Positions 49,980 through 59,354 are shown, counted from the stretch's first letter. The stretch is DNA of 64,000 bases from Actinomadura rifamycini DSM 43936 (GCF_000425065.1 NZ_AULB01000020.1:104412-168411); one strand, 5' to 3'. The notes: generated by a model from the letters alone, not told the origin. Made by a program: numbers and translations.

Positions 49980-51649
49980 CGGTGGAACTGGGACGCATCG
50001 ACAGCGGCGTCGAGACCCCGATGCGCGACGGCGTGCCGCTGCGCGGCGACCTGTGGCGGCCCCCGGCCCCGGCCCCGGCCGTGATCTTCAGGACGCCCTA
50101 CGGGCGGCGGGAGATCGGCTCCGACGCGCTGCACCCCCGGCACTGCCTCGCCGGCGGGTTCGCCGCCCTGGCGCAGGACACCCGCGGCCGCTTCGACTCC
50201 GGCGGCGAGTGGCGGGCCGTCATGTGGGAGCAGGAGGCCGAGGACACCTACGACACCGTGGAGTGGGCGGCGGCGCAGCCCTGGTGCGACGGCAACGTGT
50301 TCCTCGCGGGCACGTCCTACCTCGGCATCGTCGCCTGGCTCGGCGCCGCGCTGCGGCCGCCGCACCTGCGGGGCATCGCCCCGGCCATGACGACCGGCGC
50401 GGCGGCGGACGCCCGCGACACCGGCGGCGCGCTCCGGCTCGACCACCTGGTCGGCTGGCTGGCCTACATGGCCGCCGACTGGCTGGGCCGGCAGGGGCCG
50501 GACGCCGACCCGGCGCTCGCCGCGCGGGTCGCGGCCCTGATCCACGACCCGGAGCGGGCGATGCGGCGGCTGCCGCTCGCCGGCATGCCGGAGCTGGACC
50601 TGCCCGGCTTCCCGATCCGCATCGGCGACCTGCTGGCCGGGCGGGTCCGGGCCCTGCCCGACTGGGACCACGCGGCGGTGGAGGTGCCGGTCCTGTCGGT
50701 GACGGGCTGGTACGACGTGTACGCCTCCGCGACCGTCCGCGGCCACCTGGAGATGCGGCGGCTGCGCCCGGACCTGCGGCACGAGCTGATCGTCGGGCCC
50801 TGGGCGCACACCGGGGCCCTGACCCACCTGCAGGGCGAGGTGAACTTCGGCGTCGCGGCCTCGGCCGCCGCCGCGCGCCTCCCGGAACGGCACCTGGACT
50901 TCTTCCGCCGCTGCCTGGACGGGCCGGGCGAATCCGCGCCCGTCCTGTACTTCCTGATGGGGGCGGACGAATGGCGCACCGCCGAGCGGTGGCCCCCCGC
51001 GGGCACCGCCGGCCTCGCCCTGCACCTGACCGGTCCCGCGGTCGCGGGCGGAACGCCCGGCGGGCTGGCCGCCGGGCCCGATCCCGCGGGCCCGGCGGAA
51101 CCCGACGGCTACGTCCACGACCCGGCCGACCCGGTCCCGAGCCGCGGCGGGCGCGTCCTGCACCTCGGCCGCCTCGTCCCCGGGCCGCTGGACCTCGGCC
51201 GGATCGCCGCGCGCCCCGACGTCCTGCTCTACCTCGGTGACGTGCTCGGCGAGGACACCGACGTCATCGGCCGCGTCCGGCTGCGGCTCTCCTTCGCGAC
51301 CGACGCCGCGGACGCCGACGTGATGGCCCGCCTGGTGGACCGGCTGCCCGACGGACGGCTGCTGCCGGTCTGCGAAGGAGCGGTCCGGCTGAGCCACCGC
51401 GACGGCCCGGGCACCCCCGTGCCGCGCGGAGAGGTGATCCCGCTGGAGATCGACCTCGGGTACACGGCCCGGCGGTTCGGGGAGGGCCACAGCATCGGCC
51501 TGCTGCTGTCCAGCAGCAGTTTCCCGCACTTCGACCGCAATCAGGGCGGCGGGGAACCGGTCGCCACGGCCGGACCCGGGACGCCGTCCACCCAGAGCGT
51601 CCACTACGGCGCGTCGGTCCTCCTCCTGGGCGGCGAGGGGGAGCGATGA
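49976..51649 (+). CDS. CocE/NonD-family hydrolase (X-Pro dipeptidyl-peptidase fold)
   Basis: A 557-residue serine hydrolase: an alpha/beta domain with FRTPYGRREIGS, ALAQDTRGRFDSGGEW, nucleophile elbow FLAGTSYLGIVAW, Asp in TGWYDVYASAT and His in GPWAHTGALTHL. A jelly-roll carboxy domain ends in DRNQGGGEP...HYGASVLLL. Relatives cleave esters (cocaine esterase) or acyl groups. The GTG at 49976 overlaps the SDR stop (GTGA). No signal peptide is visible, so it is cytoplasmic. Confidence 0.88.
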   Translation: MTVELGRIDSGVETPMRDGVPLRGDLWRPPAPAPAVIFRTPYGRREIGSDALHPRHCLAGGFAALAQDTRGRFDSGGEWRAVMWEQEAEDTYDTVEWAAAQPWCDGNVFLAGTSYLGIVAWLGAALRPPHLRGIAPAMTTGAAADARDTGGALRLDHLVGWLAYMAADWLGRQGPDADPALAARVAALIHDPERAMRRLPLAGMPELDLPGFPIRIGDLLAGRVRALPDWDHAAVEVPVLSVTGWYDVYASATVRGHLEMRRLRPDLRHELIVGPWAHTGALTHLQGEVNFGVAASAAAARLPERHLDFFRRCLDGPGESAPVLYFLMGADEWRTAERWPPAGTAGLALHLTGPAVAGGTPGGLAAGPDPAGPAEPDGYVHDPADPVPSRGGRVLHLGRLVPGPLDLGRIAARPDVLLYLGDVLGEDTDVIGRVRLRLSFATDAADADVMARLVDRLPDGRLLPVCEGAVRLSHRDGPGTPVPRGEVIPLEIDLGYTARRFGEGHSIGLLLSSSSFPHFDRNQGGGEPVATAGPGTPSTQSVHYGASVLLLGGEGER

Positions 51650-52470
51650 CGCCGCGGCACCGCACCGTCCAGCGCGCCGGCTGCGAGATCCACTACTGGA
51701 CGGGCGGACCGGACGACGGGCTCCCGATCGTCTTCACGCACGGCGCCACCCTCGACCACCGCACGTGGGAACCGCAGATCGAGACGTTCGCCGCCCGGCA
51801 CCGAGTCCTCCTGTGGGACGTCCGGGGGCACGGCCGCTCCATCCCCAACCGGGCCGCGTGGTCCCTGGGCACGGCCGTGGACGACCTCCTCGCGATCCTC
51901 GACCGGGAGGACATCGGGCGGACCGTCCTCGTCGGCCAGTCGATGGGCGGCAACCTCTCCCAGGAGATCGTCTACCACCGCCCCGACAGGGTCTCGGCGC
52001 TCGTCGCGCTGGGCTGTGCCGGCAACACCCTGCCGATGTCGCGCCGGGAGCGGCTCCAGGCGGCGGCGGTCGTCCGCATGCTGCCCTGGTACCCGCGCAA
52101 GGCGCTGATCCGCCAGGAGGCCAAGGCGTCCGCCCGCGACCCCCGCGTCCGCGAGTACGTGCGCGGCACCGCGAGCCGGATGTCGCATCCGGACATGGTC
52201 GCGGTCATGGCGAGCCTGGTCGGCGCCCTCCGCCCCGAGCCCGCGTACCGGATCGAGATCCCCGAGCTGCTGCTGCACGGCGACCACGATCGGCTCGGCA
52301 ACTTCCGCACCGCCATGCCCGTCTGGGCGCGCCGGGACCCGCTGGCGCGGTACCTCGCCGTCCCGGACGCCGCCCACCTGGCCAACCAGGACAACCCCGC
52401 CTTCTTCAACGACGCCGTGCTGCGCTTCCTCGCCGAGCACGGACTCGACTCGTCCAGGGACCTGACATGA
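51646..52470 (+). CDS. alpha/beta hydrolase
   Basis: A 274-residue alpha/beta-fold hydrolase. The oxyanion region is VFTHGATLDHRTW, the elbow is LVGQSMGGNLSQEI, the acid is in LLHGDHDRLGN and the His in VPDAAHLANQD. DVRGHGRS is typical of haloperoxidase- and esterase-like members. It overlaps the CocE-type gene in front and the crotonase gene behind by ATGA. A ring-opening or ester/thioester hydrolysis role is plausible in this operon. Confidence 0.87.
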   Translation: MTPRHRTVQRAGCEIHYWTGGPDDGLPIVFTHGATLDHRTWEPQIETFAARHRVLLWDVRGHGRSIPNRAAWSLGTAVDDLLAILDREDIGRTVLVGQSMGGNLSQEIVYHRPDRVSALVALGCAGNTLPMSRRERLQAAAVVRMLPWYPRKALIRQEAKASARDPRVREYVRGTASRMSHPDMVAVMASLVGALRPEPAYRIEIPELLLHGDHDRLGNFRTAMPVWARRDPLARYLAVPDAAHLANQDNPAFFNDAVLRFLAEHGLDSSRDLT

Positions 52471-53261
52471 CACTGTGGACCCGGGAGGACGGCGACGGCG
52501 TCGCCGTCCTCACCTACCGCAACCCGCCGCGCAACTTCCTCACCTTCGCCGCGCTCGAAGAACTGGACGCGGAACTCGCCCGTCTGGAGACCGACCCGGA
52601 CATCGGGGTCGTGATGCTGGCCGGCGGCGTCCCCGGCTACTTCGTCGCACACGCGGACCTGGACGAACTCGCCGAACTGTCCCGGGGGCCGGTGCCGCGG
52701 GCCAAGATCTGGTACACCGCGATGCGGCGCGTCGAGCGGCTCCCGCAGCCGGTGATCGCCGCGATCGACGGGCAGGCGTGGGGCGGCGGCCTCGAACTGT
52801 CCCTGGCCTGCACGGTGCGCTGGGCCTCGGCCGAGGCCCACGTCAGCCTCCTGGAGACCGCGCTCGGCATCATCCCCGGGGCGGGCGGCACCCAGCGCCT
52901 GGCCAGGCTGATCGGCCCGGGGCGGGCCGCCGACGTCGTCCTGTCCGGCGACGTCCTCACCGCCGAACAGGCCCGGGCGGCCGGGATCGTCGAGCGGGTG
53001 CTCCCCGCCCCGGTCTTCCGGGCGGAGGCGACGCGCCTGGCCCGCCGGATGGCGTCCCGTCCCGCCGCCGCACTCGCCGCCGCGAAACGCGCCCTGGTCG
53101 AGGGCTCCCGGCTGCCGCTCACCGAAGGTCTCCGCCTCGAGGCCGGGCTCTTCGCGGAGCGGCTCGCGAGCCCCGAGTCCCGGGAGCTCCAGCGGGACGC
53201 GCGGCGCCGTTACGCCGCGGCGGCCGACGGCGACCGCGTCGCCTTCGGGGACCGCCGGTGA
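52467..53261 (+). CDS. enoyl-CoA hydratase
   Basis: A 264-residue crotonase-fold enzyme with both catalytic glutamates in place: GQAWGGGLELSLACTVRWA and SLLETALGIIPGAGGTQRL. It starts VAVLTYRNPPRNFLTFAALE. Unlike the paralog at 48374 it should be a working hydratase. It ends the long operon before a hairpin. Confidence 0.9.
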   Translation: MTLWTREDGDGVAVLTYRNPPRNFLTFAALEELDAELARLETDPDIGVVMLAGGVPGYFVAHADLDELAELSRGPVPRAKIWYTAMRRVERLPQPVIAAIDGQAWGGGLELSLACTVRWASAEAHVSLLETALGIIPGAGGTQRLARLIGPGRAADVVLSGDVLTAEQARAAGIVERVLPAPVFRAEATRLARRMASRPAAALAAAKRALVEGSRLPLTEGLRLEAGLFAERLASPESRELQRDARRRYAAAADGDRVAFGDRR

Positions 53262-53292
53262 AGGCCGCCGTCGTCCGGTCCGCCGCCGGCCC

Positions 53293-53317
53293 GCCCGCGC
53301 CCCGGCCGGGCGCGGGC
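53293..53317 (+). terminator. hairpin terminator of the acyl-CoA catabolic operon
   Basis: GCCCGCGCCC (53293-53302) pairs perfectly with GGGCGCGGGC (53308-53317) around CGGCC, 32 bases after the last stop. Confidence 0.55.
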
Positions 53318-53456
53318 GCGGGCAGCCGGGCAGTCCGGTTCCGACCGGTTCGCACAGCTGCCGGCGGTTGAGCATCCGGGAGATGCCGAGGACGAGGGAG
53401 CGCCGCGTCCGATCGCGCAGATCGGCGACGCCGGGATCGGCGTCCGGTGGCGCCGG

Positions 53457-54887
53457 TCAATGCTCCCCGGGGGCGGGCGGGAGGATCCGGCAGAGGGCTT
53501 CGACGGCCTGCGCGTAGCCGTGGTTCGGAGGGGCGGCGTAGCCGACGACCAACCCGTCCTGGACGGGCATGGTGGCGTCGGGGTGGCGGAAGTCGGCGAG
53601 CCCGTCCAGGGCGATGGACCGCTCGGCGGCGGCCTCGACCGTGGAGCGTTCCGTCCCCGGCGGCAGGCGCAGGACGGCGTGCAGCCCGGCGGCGATGCCG
53701 GTGGGCGTTATGTGCGGGGCGCGGGCGGTGAGGGCGGCGACGAGCCGGTCGCGCCGCGCGCGGTAGCGCTGGCGCATGCGGCGGACGTGCCGGTCGTAGT
53801 GTCCGGAGGCGATGAAGTCGGCGAGGGTGAGCTGGTCGGTGACGCCGGCCCACGCCTCCCGCCGGCCCTTGGCGTCCAGGACGGCCGGGACGAGGTGCTC
53901 GGGCAGCACCATCCAGCCGAGCCGCAGCGCCGGAGACAGGCTCTTGCTGACCGAGCCGATGTAGACGACCCGGTCGGGGTCGAGGCCCTGGACGGCGCCG
54001 ACCGGGTCGCGGTCGTAGCGGAACTCGCCGTCGTAGTCGTCCTCCAGGATCACCCCTCCGCGGGTCCGTGCCCAGTCCAGCGCGGTCACGCGCCGCTCGG
54101 GATGCAGCGGCCCCCCGGTCGGGAACTGGTGCGCCGGAGTGAGCAGCGCCGCCCGCACCCCCGTGAGCCCTGCCAGCTCGGCGGTGCGGGCGCCGTCGGC
54201 GTCGAGGGCGAGCGGGACGGTCCGGACGGACGCGGCGGCCAGGATCGCCCGGTGGAAGGCGAGGCCGTACGACTCCACGGCCAGCGGGCCGTGCAGGACC
54301 CGGCCGCCGAAGATCAGCCTCAGCGCGTGGGCGAAGCCGGAGCACACGACGATCCGGTCGGGCGAGGTCCGGACGCCGCGCGCACGGGCCAGGTACTCGG
54401 TGAGGGCGCGGCGCAGCTCCGGGCGCCCTCGCGGGTCGCCCGGGCCGAACGCTTCGTTCGGTGCGGCGGCGAACGCGCGGCGGGCGGCGGCCAGCCAGGC
54501 GGACCGCGGGAACGAGGAGGCGTCCGGCTGCCCCTGCTGAAGGTCGTGCGCCGGCGGCGCGGGTCGCGGCGCCGCCGCCTTCGGCACCTGGGGCGGGGGG
54601 ACGGGCTCGGTGCGGGGCGCGACCTGGGTGCCCGAGCCCTGCCGGGCGATCAGCCATCCCTCGGCGACCAGCTCGGCGTAGGCGTCGGCGACGGTGTTGC
54701 GGGCCAGCCCTAGATCGGCGGCCAGCGACCGGTACGAGGGGAGCCGGGTGCCCGGGGCCAGGCGCCCGTCCCGCACGGCCTCGCGGAGCGCGCCGGTGAG
54801 GACGGCGCGGCGGCTGCCCGGGCGGGCGAGGTCCAGATGCAGGTCGCTGCCGAGCCGCTCCGCCGAATTGACCCACGATTCCGTCAT
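53457..54887 (-). CDS. MocR-type GntR/aminotransferase regulator
   Basis: A 476-residue fusion. A GntR winged helix (GTRLPSYRSLAADLGLARNT, AYAELVAEGWLIARQGSGT) comes first, then a class-I aminotransferase domain. That domain has the PLP Lys in YIGSVSKSLSPALRLGWM and the Asp/Tyr region LEDDYDGEFRYD. MocR proteins such as PdxR use PLP or amino-compound adducts as signals. ATG 54887. In many actinomycetes the target is the divergent gene, but here that side contains only gene debris. The regulator may therefore have lost its local target or act elsewhere. Confidence 0.9.
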   Translation of the reverse strand: MTESWVNSAERLGSDLHLDLARPGSRRAVLTGALREAVRDGRLAPGTRLPSYRSLAADLGLARNTVADAYAELVAEGWLIARQGSGTQVAPRTEPVPPPQVPKAAAPRPAPPAHDLQQGQPDASSFPRSAWLAAARRAFAAAPNEAFGPGDPRGRPELRRALTEYLARARGVRTSPDRIVVCSGFAHALRLIFGGRVLHGPLAVESYGLAFHRAILAAASVRTVPLALDADGARTAELAGLTGVRAALLTPAHQFPTGGPLHPERRVTALDWARTRGGVILEDDYDGEFRYDRDPVGAVQGLDPDRVVYIGSVSKSLSPALRLGWMVLPEHLVPAVLDAKGRREAWAGVTDQLTLADFIASGHYDRHVRRMRQRYRARRDRLVAALTARAPHITPTGIAAGLHAVLRLPPGTERSTVEAAAERSIALDGLADFRHPDATMPVQDGLVVGYAAPPNHGYAQAVEALCRILPPAPGEH

Positions 54888-55090
54888 GCAAGTGCACCCT
54901 ATCCGAGGTCTATCGGCTCCCTGGCGTGGTGGTCGTGACCGGCGGCCGGGGCGCTGAAGGCATCCGGGTCCGGCCGTCGCCTCCTCTGGCAGTGCCGGTC
55001 CGGACATCCGGACCGCTTCCACCCGCCCCTGACTCGGACGCCGGGCGCCCTCGCGCCCGCCGTCCGCCCAAAAAGGAGGGCGATCCTCGA

Positions 55091-55312
55091 ATGGCAGACG
55101 ACCGGAACGGACCGGCGCGCTTCCGCCGGCCCGCCGCGGCCGCGAGCGTCGCCGGGTCCCAGCTCGCCGGGCGGCCGGCGACGGCCCGCGGCCCGCGCAC
55201 CGCGATGCTCGCGAGCCTGGCCGCCGGCGGCGCCGGCGCCCTCGTCCTCGGCGCGAGCCTCGGCACTGTACACCGACGGCAGGTCGTGGGACCGGGTGCA
55301 CGATGGCGTTGA
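55091..55312 (+). pseudogene. possible truncated small membrane protein
   Basis: A 73-codon frame with a good ribosome site (AAAAAGGAGGG, ten bases before ATG). It begins MADDRNGPARFRRPAAAASV and has one hydrophobic stretch MLASLAAGGAGALVLGASL. It then runs into sequence that on the other strand is a YcaO-like remnant, so it seems cut off right after the helix. No family is recognised. It may be the former divergent partner of the MocR gene. Confidence 0.3.
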
Positions 55313-55471
55313 AGACGTGAAGACGGGGATGCCGACCCGGTCCAGCCGGGTGATGTCGGCGACCCGGGTCACGCCCACCGTCCGGAGCAGCGGCGTCACC
55401 GTCCCCAACGTCCGTGCCGCGGTGACTTCCCTGGTGGGCCCGCACTTGGGCACGCGATCTCGTAGTCTCAT
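55262..55471 (-). pseudogene. decayed YcaO-domain (azoline cyclodehydratase) N-terminal remnant
   Basis: Read on the minus strand from ATG 55471, the frame gives KCGPTREVTAARTLGTVTPL, then LLRTVGVTRVADITRLDRVG and IPVF. This closely resembles the amino part of YcaO proteins of thiazole/oxazole peptide clusters (..HR...PEETL..I.PLL...GITRVADVT.LD.IGIPV). After IPVF an 8-bp tandem duplication (55309-55324) breaks the frame. A different frame gives FNAIVHP, and the first frame then resumes with RSHDLPSVYS before homology stops. Two indels and the missing C-terminal domain mark it as a pseudogene. Confidence 0.5.
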
Positions 55472-55684
55472 ACGGCGGGTTCCAGACCGTCGCCCGCTCG
55501 GCGGGACGGCCGGCAGCGCTCGCTCATGTCTCACAGCCCTTCGTGGGAGTCCGGGGTCCGTCCCGGAGCGGCCCCGACCCCCCGTATCGGCCGGGCCCGC
55601 CCCTGTCGCGGCGGACGTCTCCGATTATTCGGCCGTCGTGACCGGGTGTCATGACCCCCGTTCGGGGGTCAAACGCCGCGCGGC

Positions 55685-57196
55685 ATGGCCCCCGGCGTGA
55701 TGGCGATGCATCATGGAACGGTGCTGTTCCGCAGGCGGCGTGACCCGGAGCGCGGCCGCGCCGTGCTGGCCGCCGCGCTCTACGGCGGCAGCGGCCGTGC
55801 CCGTGAGCGGATCGACCGGTGGTGGGCGGCCGGCGGGGCGGACCGCCACGAGGTCTGGCGCGGCGCCTGGTTCCTGCTGAGCGGCGCGCGCTTCAGGTTC
55901 GGCAACCACGAGCTGCCCGAGCGGGTCGTTCCGGTGCTGGAGTTCCTGCTCGAGCCCGACCCGACGTCCCCGTACCGGCCGCGGGTCCGGTTGACGGCGT
56001 GCCTTCCGCAGACCGCCGCCGAGCCGCCGCTCGGGGTGTACAACGGCGATCCGTATGTCCAGCGGCTGGTCGATGCCGCGCTGGGGTTCCCCGACCTCGC
56101 CTTGCGGCGGCGGCTGGCGGATCTGCTGTCCGTCACCGACCAGCCCGGCCTGCTGGACGCCCTGGAGACCGCCGTCCGGCCGCGCGCGCGGCTCGGCCCG
56201 ACCTACCTCGGCGCGGCACCGCCCGGCCATGAGACCCGGGTCGACCTGTGGCGCGGCGGCGAGCCGAACGCGCTGCTGCGGATCGTGGACGCCAACCCCC
56301 ACCTGCCCCGGCCGCCCGCCCGGCCCGACGACGTCGACCTGGCGCTTCTCGCCCTGCTGAAGGACCGGTCCGATCTGCTGCCGGCGTTCGAGCAGGGCGC
56401 CCTGGCCGGGCGGCTGCTGGAGTACCTCGGCACCTGGCTGCCCGAGCAGGTCCACGACCGGTGCCGCAGGGCGCTGCGCGCCCTGTCGGCTCCCGAGGGC
56501 GTCGCGGTGGTGTGCGATCGGGCCGTCCTCGGGGACGCCGAAGCGATCGCCGCGGTGCGCGACGCCGGACACCGGCCGGACGGCCCCGCCTGGGCGCCCC
56601 TCCTCCTGCTGCTCACCCGGCAGTTCGCCGCCTACCGCGAGGCCGACCCGGACGGGCGGGTCCTGCAGTCGATGTGCAAGGGCGACGGGCCGGGGGCCCG
56701 GGAGGACGCCGTCATCGACCGGATCCTGGGCCTCCTGGGCACGGACCTGCCGGACGACGTCGCCGCGGCCGTCCGGCGGTCCCTGCGCGACCTCCGCCCC
56801 TCGGACGCACTCTCGGCCGACGACTTCAGGCGCGGGCACCTGCGGAGGGCCCTGCTGGCCCGCGCGACCAAGCTCGAGCCGGAGGCGGTCGCCGCCGTCG
56901 TCGACGCGGGCTACCTGCCCGAGGACGACGACAACGTGCTCCCGCTGCTCTTCCTCACCGAGCAGTTCGACCGGTACGACCGCGAAGATCCGGACGGCTC
57001 ACGGCTGCGCACCGTCCTCGCCGGCAAGCGCTACTGGTACGAGCACGAGCATTTCCTGACCGTCGCGGAGCGGGCGGGACGCCCGGATCCCTGGCCGCCG
57101 GCCGAGCCGCCGCCGCCGAACGACCGGGGGACGATCCGGCACGTCACCACGTGGCCGAGCAGTTACGGTGTCGACGGTTTCGGCGGCCACTTCTAG
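55685..57196 (+). CDS. hypothetical repeat-like protein
   Basis: A 503-residue cytoplasmic protein that I cannot assign. It contains repeated helical units. Two copies of a similar motif can be seen: LLLLTRQFAAYREADPDGR near residue 320, and LLFLTEQFDRYDREDPDGS near 440. They are separated by a VVDAGYLPEDDD / VRDAGHRPDGPA type segment. This suggests alpha-helical repeats, as in the amino part of some actinobacterial WD40-containing proteins. The start is uncertain because no clear ribosome site precedes ATG 55685. It is convergent with an MFS gene 13 bases away. Confidence 0.7.
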   Translation: MAPGVMAMHHGTVLFRRRRDPERGRAVLAAALYGGSGRARERIDRWWAAGGADRHEVWRGAWFLLSGARFRFGNHELPERVVPVLEFLLEPDPTSPYRPRVRLTACLPQTAAEPPLGVYNGDPYVQRLVDAALGFPDLALRRRLADLLSVTDQPGLLDALETAVRPRARLGPTYLGAAPPGHETRVDLWRGGEPNALLRIVDANPHLPRPPARPDDVDLALLALLKDRSDLLPAFEQGALAGRLLEYLGTWLPEQVHDRCRRALRALSAPEGVAVVCDRAVLGDAEAIAAVRDAGHRPDGPAWAPLLLLLTRQFAAYREADPDGRVLQSMCKGDGPGAREDAVIDRILGLLGTDLPDDVAAAVRRSLRDLRPSDALSADDFRRGHLRRALLARATKLEPEAVAAVVDAGYLPEDDDNVLPLLFLTEQFDRYDREDPDGSRLRTVLAGKRYWYEHEHFLTVAERAGRPDPWPPAEPPPPNDRGTIRHVTTWPSSYGVDGFGGHF

Positions 57197-57209
57197 CACC
57201 GCGCACCGT

Positions 57210-58424
57210 TCAGCGCCCGACACGCTCGACCGGGGGGTTCTCCTTCCAGGAGTCTCGCTTCCTCCAGGGGATGGCGAGGGCCGCCGGTGCCGCCAGGAGC
57301 GCCAGGCCGGAGGCGACGATCAGGGCAGCGGTCAGTGACCGGCTCGCGACGGGTCCGGCGACGGCCGCTCCGACGGCGAACGCGGTGATCTTCAAGCTGG
57401 CGCCGGTGGTGAAGATCTGGCCGCGCAGCTCCTCCGGCGCCTCCCGGTGGCGGACCGCGAACAGCGCGACCAGTTGGGGGCCCTCACCGAGTCCCGCGAC
57501 GACGACGGCGATGATCAGCAGGACCGGTCGTTCCAGAGCGGCCAGCGCCAAGGCGGCGGCCTGGACCAGGGCGCCGACCCAGATGATCGTGTCGGGGGCG
57601 ACGGCGCGCGGGAACCGCGCCAGCAGGGCGTTGGCCGCCAGGGCCGAGACCGCCGCGCAGGACAGCAGCAGCACGCCGCGGCCGGCTCCGCCCAGGACGC
57701 GCTCGCCCAGCAGCGGGACGCAGGCGGTCATCATGCCCTGCGCCGCGCAGCAGACCACCGAGGCGAGGGTCGCCCGTGCCAGCGGTGGCCTGCCGGCGAT
57801 CACCCGCACCCCGGCCGCCAGCGCGCCGGCCAGCGAGGCCGCCCGAGCCTCCCGCGCCCGGACGGGACGGTCGGGCAGCCTCCACGCGGCGGGCAGCGCC
57901 AGGGCGATGAGCACGGCGGATACCACCACGGCCATCGGTGCCCCCAACGCCTCCGCGGCGACGCCGGCGAGGGCCGGGCCCGCCAGGCTCGCCGCGCCGA
58001 AGGTCATGGCATCGAGGGCGTTCGCCCGGGGCAGGCGGCCGGGGGACGCCACCCGGGGAAGCTGGGCCGTCCACCCGCCCGACAGGGCCGGACCCAGCAG
58101 CCCCGTCACCACGGCGACCACGAGGGCGACGGCGAACGGGACACGGCCCAGCGCCAGCAGAACCAGCGCCAGGCCCGCCGCGTACAGCGCGAGGGCTCCG
58201 CCCAGCAGGCGGCCCGGTCGTCCGGCTCGGTCCAGAAGCGCCCCGAGCACCGGCCCCCCGACCGCGGCGGAAACCGTGAGGGCCGCGAGCAGCGCCGACG
58301 CGTCCGAGGCCGACCCGGCCAAGGCGAATCCCGCGAGCATCAGCGCCGGACCGGACATCTCGTCCCCGATCCGGGCCGCCACCGCCCCCGAGAGATAGGA
58401 ACCCAAGGAGTAGCGCCTCTTCAC
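57210..58424 (-). CDS. MFS transporter
   Basis: A 404-residue permease with about twelve hydrophobic segments. It opens YSLGSYLSGAVAARIGDEMS and has LGALLDRAGRPGRLLGGALA (loop 2-3) and GAASLAGPALAGVAAEALGA. It resembles drug- or metabolite-efflux members without a known substrate. GTG 58424 is chosen; a TTG at 58451 would leave only 12-30 bases to the divergent gene. It is divergent from a CGNR zinc-finger gene, which often regulates a neighbouring transporter. Confidence 0.8.
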   Translation of the reverse strand: MKRRYSLGSYLSGAVAARIGDEMSGPALMLAGFALAGSASDASALLAALTVSAAVGGPVLGALLDRAGRPGRLLGGALALYAAGLALVLLALGRVPFAVALVVAVVTGLLGPALSGGWTAQLPRVASPGRLPRANALDAMTFGAASLAGPALAGVAAEALGAPMAVVVSAVLIALALPAAWRLPDRPVRAREARAASLAGALAAGVRVIAGRPPLARATLASVVCCAAQGMMTACVPLLGERVLGGAGRGVLLLSCAAVSALAANALLARFPRAVAPDTIIWVGALVQAAALALAALERPVLLIIAVVVAGLGEGPQLVALFAVRHREAPEELRGQIFTTGASLKITAFAVGAAVAGPVASRSLTAALIVASGLALLAAPAALAIPWRKRDSWKENPPVERVGR

Positions 58425-58480
58425 CGGCGGAACGATACGGAGGTAACTCAAAACTTCGCAATATGCGTTACATTCGAGGC

Positions 58481-59056
58481 GTGCGCCCCGACATCGACGA
58501 CTGGTCGACCCGGCATTCCGTGCCGGCCATGGCCAGGCGGACCGCCGCCCTGATCAACGTCCTCGCCGACGACCGCCCCGACCCGGAGAGCGTCGCGGAC
58601 GTCCTCCGCGCCCACGGTGAAGCGGACCCCGTCGCCCCCACGGCCGACGACGTCGCCGGGATGCGCTCGGCCGCCGCCCTGCTCCGGGACGTGTTCACCG
58701 CCGAGGACGCCGACGCCGCCGCCACCGCGCTCAACCGCATCCTGCGGGCGCACACCGGGCCGCTCCGCCTGACCTCGCACGGCGGCGCCTCGCCCTGGCA
58801 CCCGCACCTCGACCACGACGACGACGCTCCCTGGGGCCAGTGGCTCCTCGCGTCGTCGTGCATGGCTCTGACCGTCCTGCTCTGGGACCGCCAGCGTCCG
58901 CCCGGCCGGGTCTGCGCGTCCCCGAGCTGCCGGAACGTCTTCATCGACCAGGGCAGCGGCCCCGAACGCCGCTACTGCTCCCGCCGGTGCGCGACCCGTG
59001 AACGCGTCGCGGCCCACCGCCGAGCCCGCTCCGCCGAGCAGCACGGCCGCCGTTGA
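58481..59056 (+). CDS. CGNR-type zinc-finger regulator
   Basis: A 191-residue protein with an amino-terminal helical ABATE-like region. The carboxy zinc motif is CASPSCRNVFIDQGSGPERR, then YCSRRCATRERVAAHRRA, where CATRE replaces the usual CGNR. Such proteins are putative transcription factors. GTG 58481 or ATG 58463 may be the start; both have weak or no ribosome sites, so translation could be leaderless. A palindrome CGCA-ATA-TGCG (58457-58467) lies between it and the divergent MFS gene and may be its operator. Confidence 0.75.
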   Translation: MRPDIDDWSTRHSVPAMARRTAALINVLADDRPDPESVADVLRAHGEADPVAPTADDVAGMRSAAALLRDVFTAEDADAAATALNRILRAHTGPLRLTSHGGASPWHPHLDHDDDAPWGQWLLASSCMALTVLLWDRQRPPGRVCASPSCRNVFIDQGSGPERRYCSRRCATRERVAAHRRARSAEQHGRR

Positions 59057-59115
59057 AACACCGCGTCCGCCGGACCGCTGCCGACCCGCGGCGGGGCGTC
59101 CCCTACTCTGGCGAT

Positions 59116-59313
59116 ATGTCCCATATCTGCCCGTTCGGGCATGAGTTGCGGCCCGGGGAGGTCCTGGTCGGCTGGTCGCCGTGCGCCTGCCCGCCCGCGT
59201 GGGCCGTCCACAAGGGCCACCAGACCCTCCAGTGCCGGGCCTGCGAACGCGAGGGGCAGACGGTCGTGCGGTACATGCCCGAGCACATCGGCCCCGGACA
59301 CCCCGGACGCTGA
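59116..59313 (+). CDS. small Cys-rich zinc-ribbon-like protein
   Basis: A 65-residue protein: MSHICPFGHELRPGEVLVGW, then CACPPAWAVHKGHQTLQCRAC. Six Cys and several His residues form a likely zinc ribbon. It resembles small actinobacterial hypotheticals of the same length that I recall, with no function known. The ATG is preceded by CTACTCTGGCGAT without a ribosome site, so it may be leaderless, with TACTCT as the -10. Confidence 0.6.
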   Translation: MSHICPFGHELRPGEVLVGWSPCACPPAWAVHKGHQTLQCRACEREGQTVVRYMPEHIGPGHPGR

Positions 59314-59354
59314 CGCGAGACGCCTGAAGGACCTGTACGGGCGGTGGGGCGTCG

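Larger units (their letters stand above)
54888..55684. other. 797-bp region of gene debris
   Basis: Apart from the YcaO-like remnant and the short membrane-protein frame, no intact gene is supported. The long open frames here are consequences of high GC content. Confidence 0.5.

Noticed and set aside
55091..55312. Calling the short membrane-protein frame an intact gene
   Set aside because: Although its ribosome site is good, it ends abruptly where the opposite-strand YcaO remnant begins, so it is listed only as a possible truncated gene.
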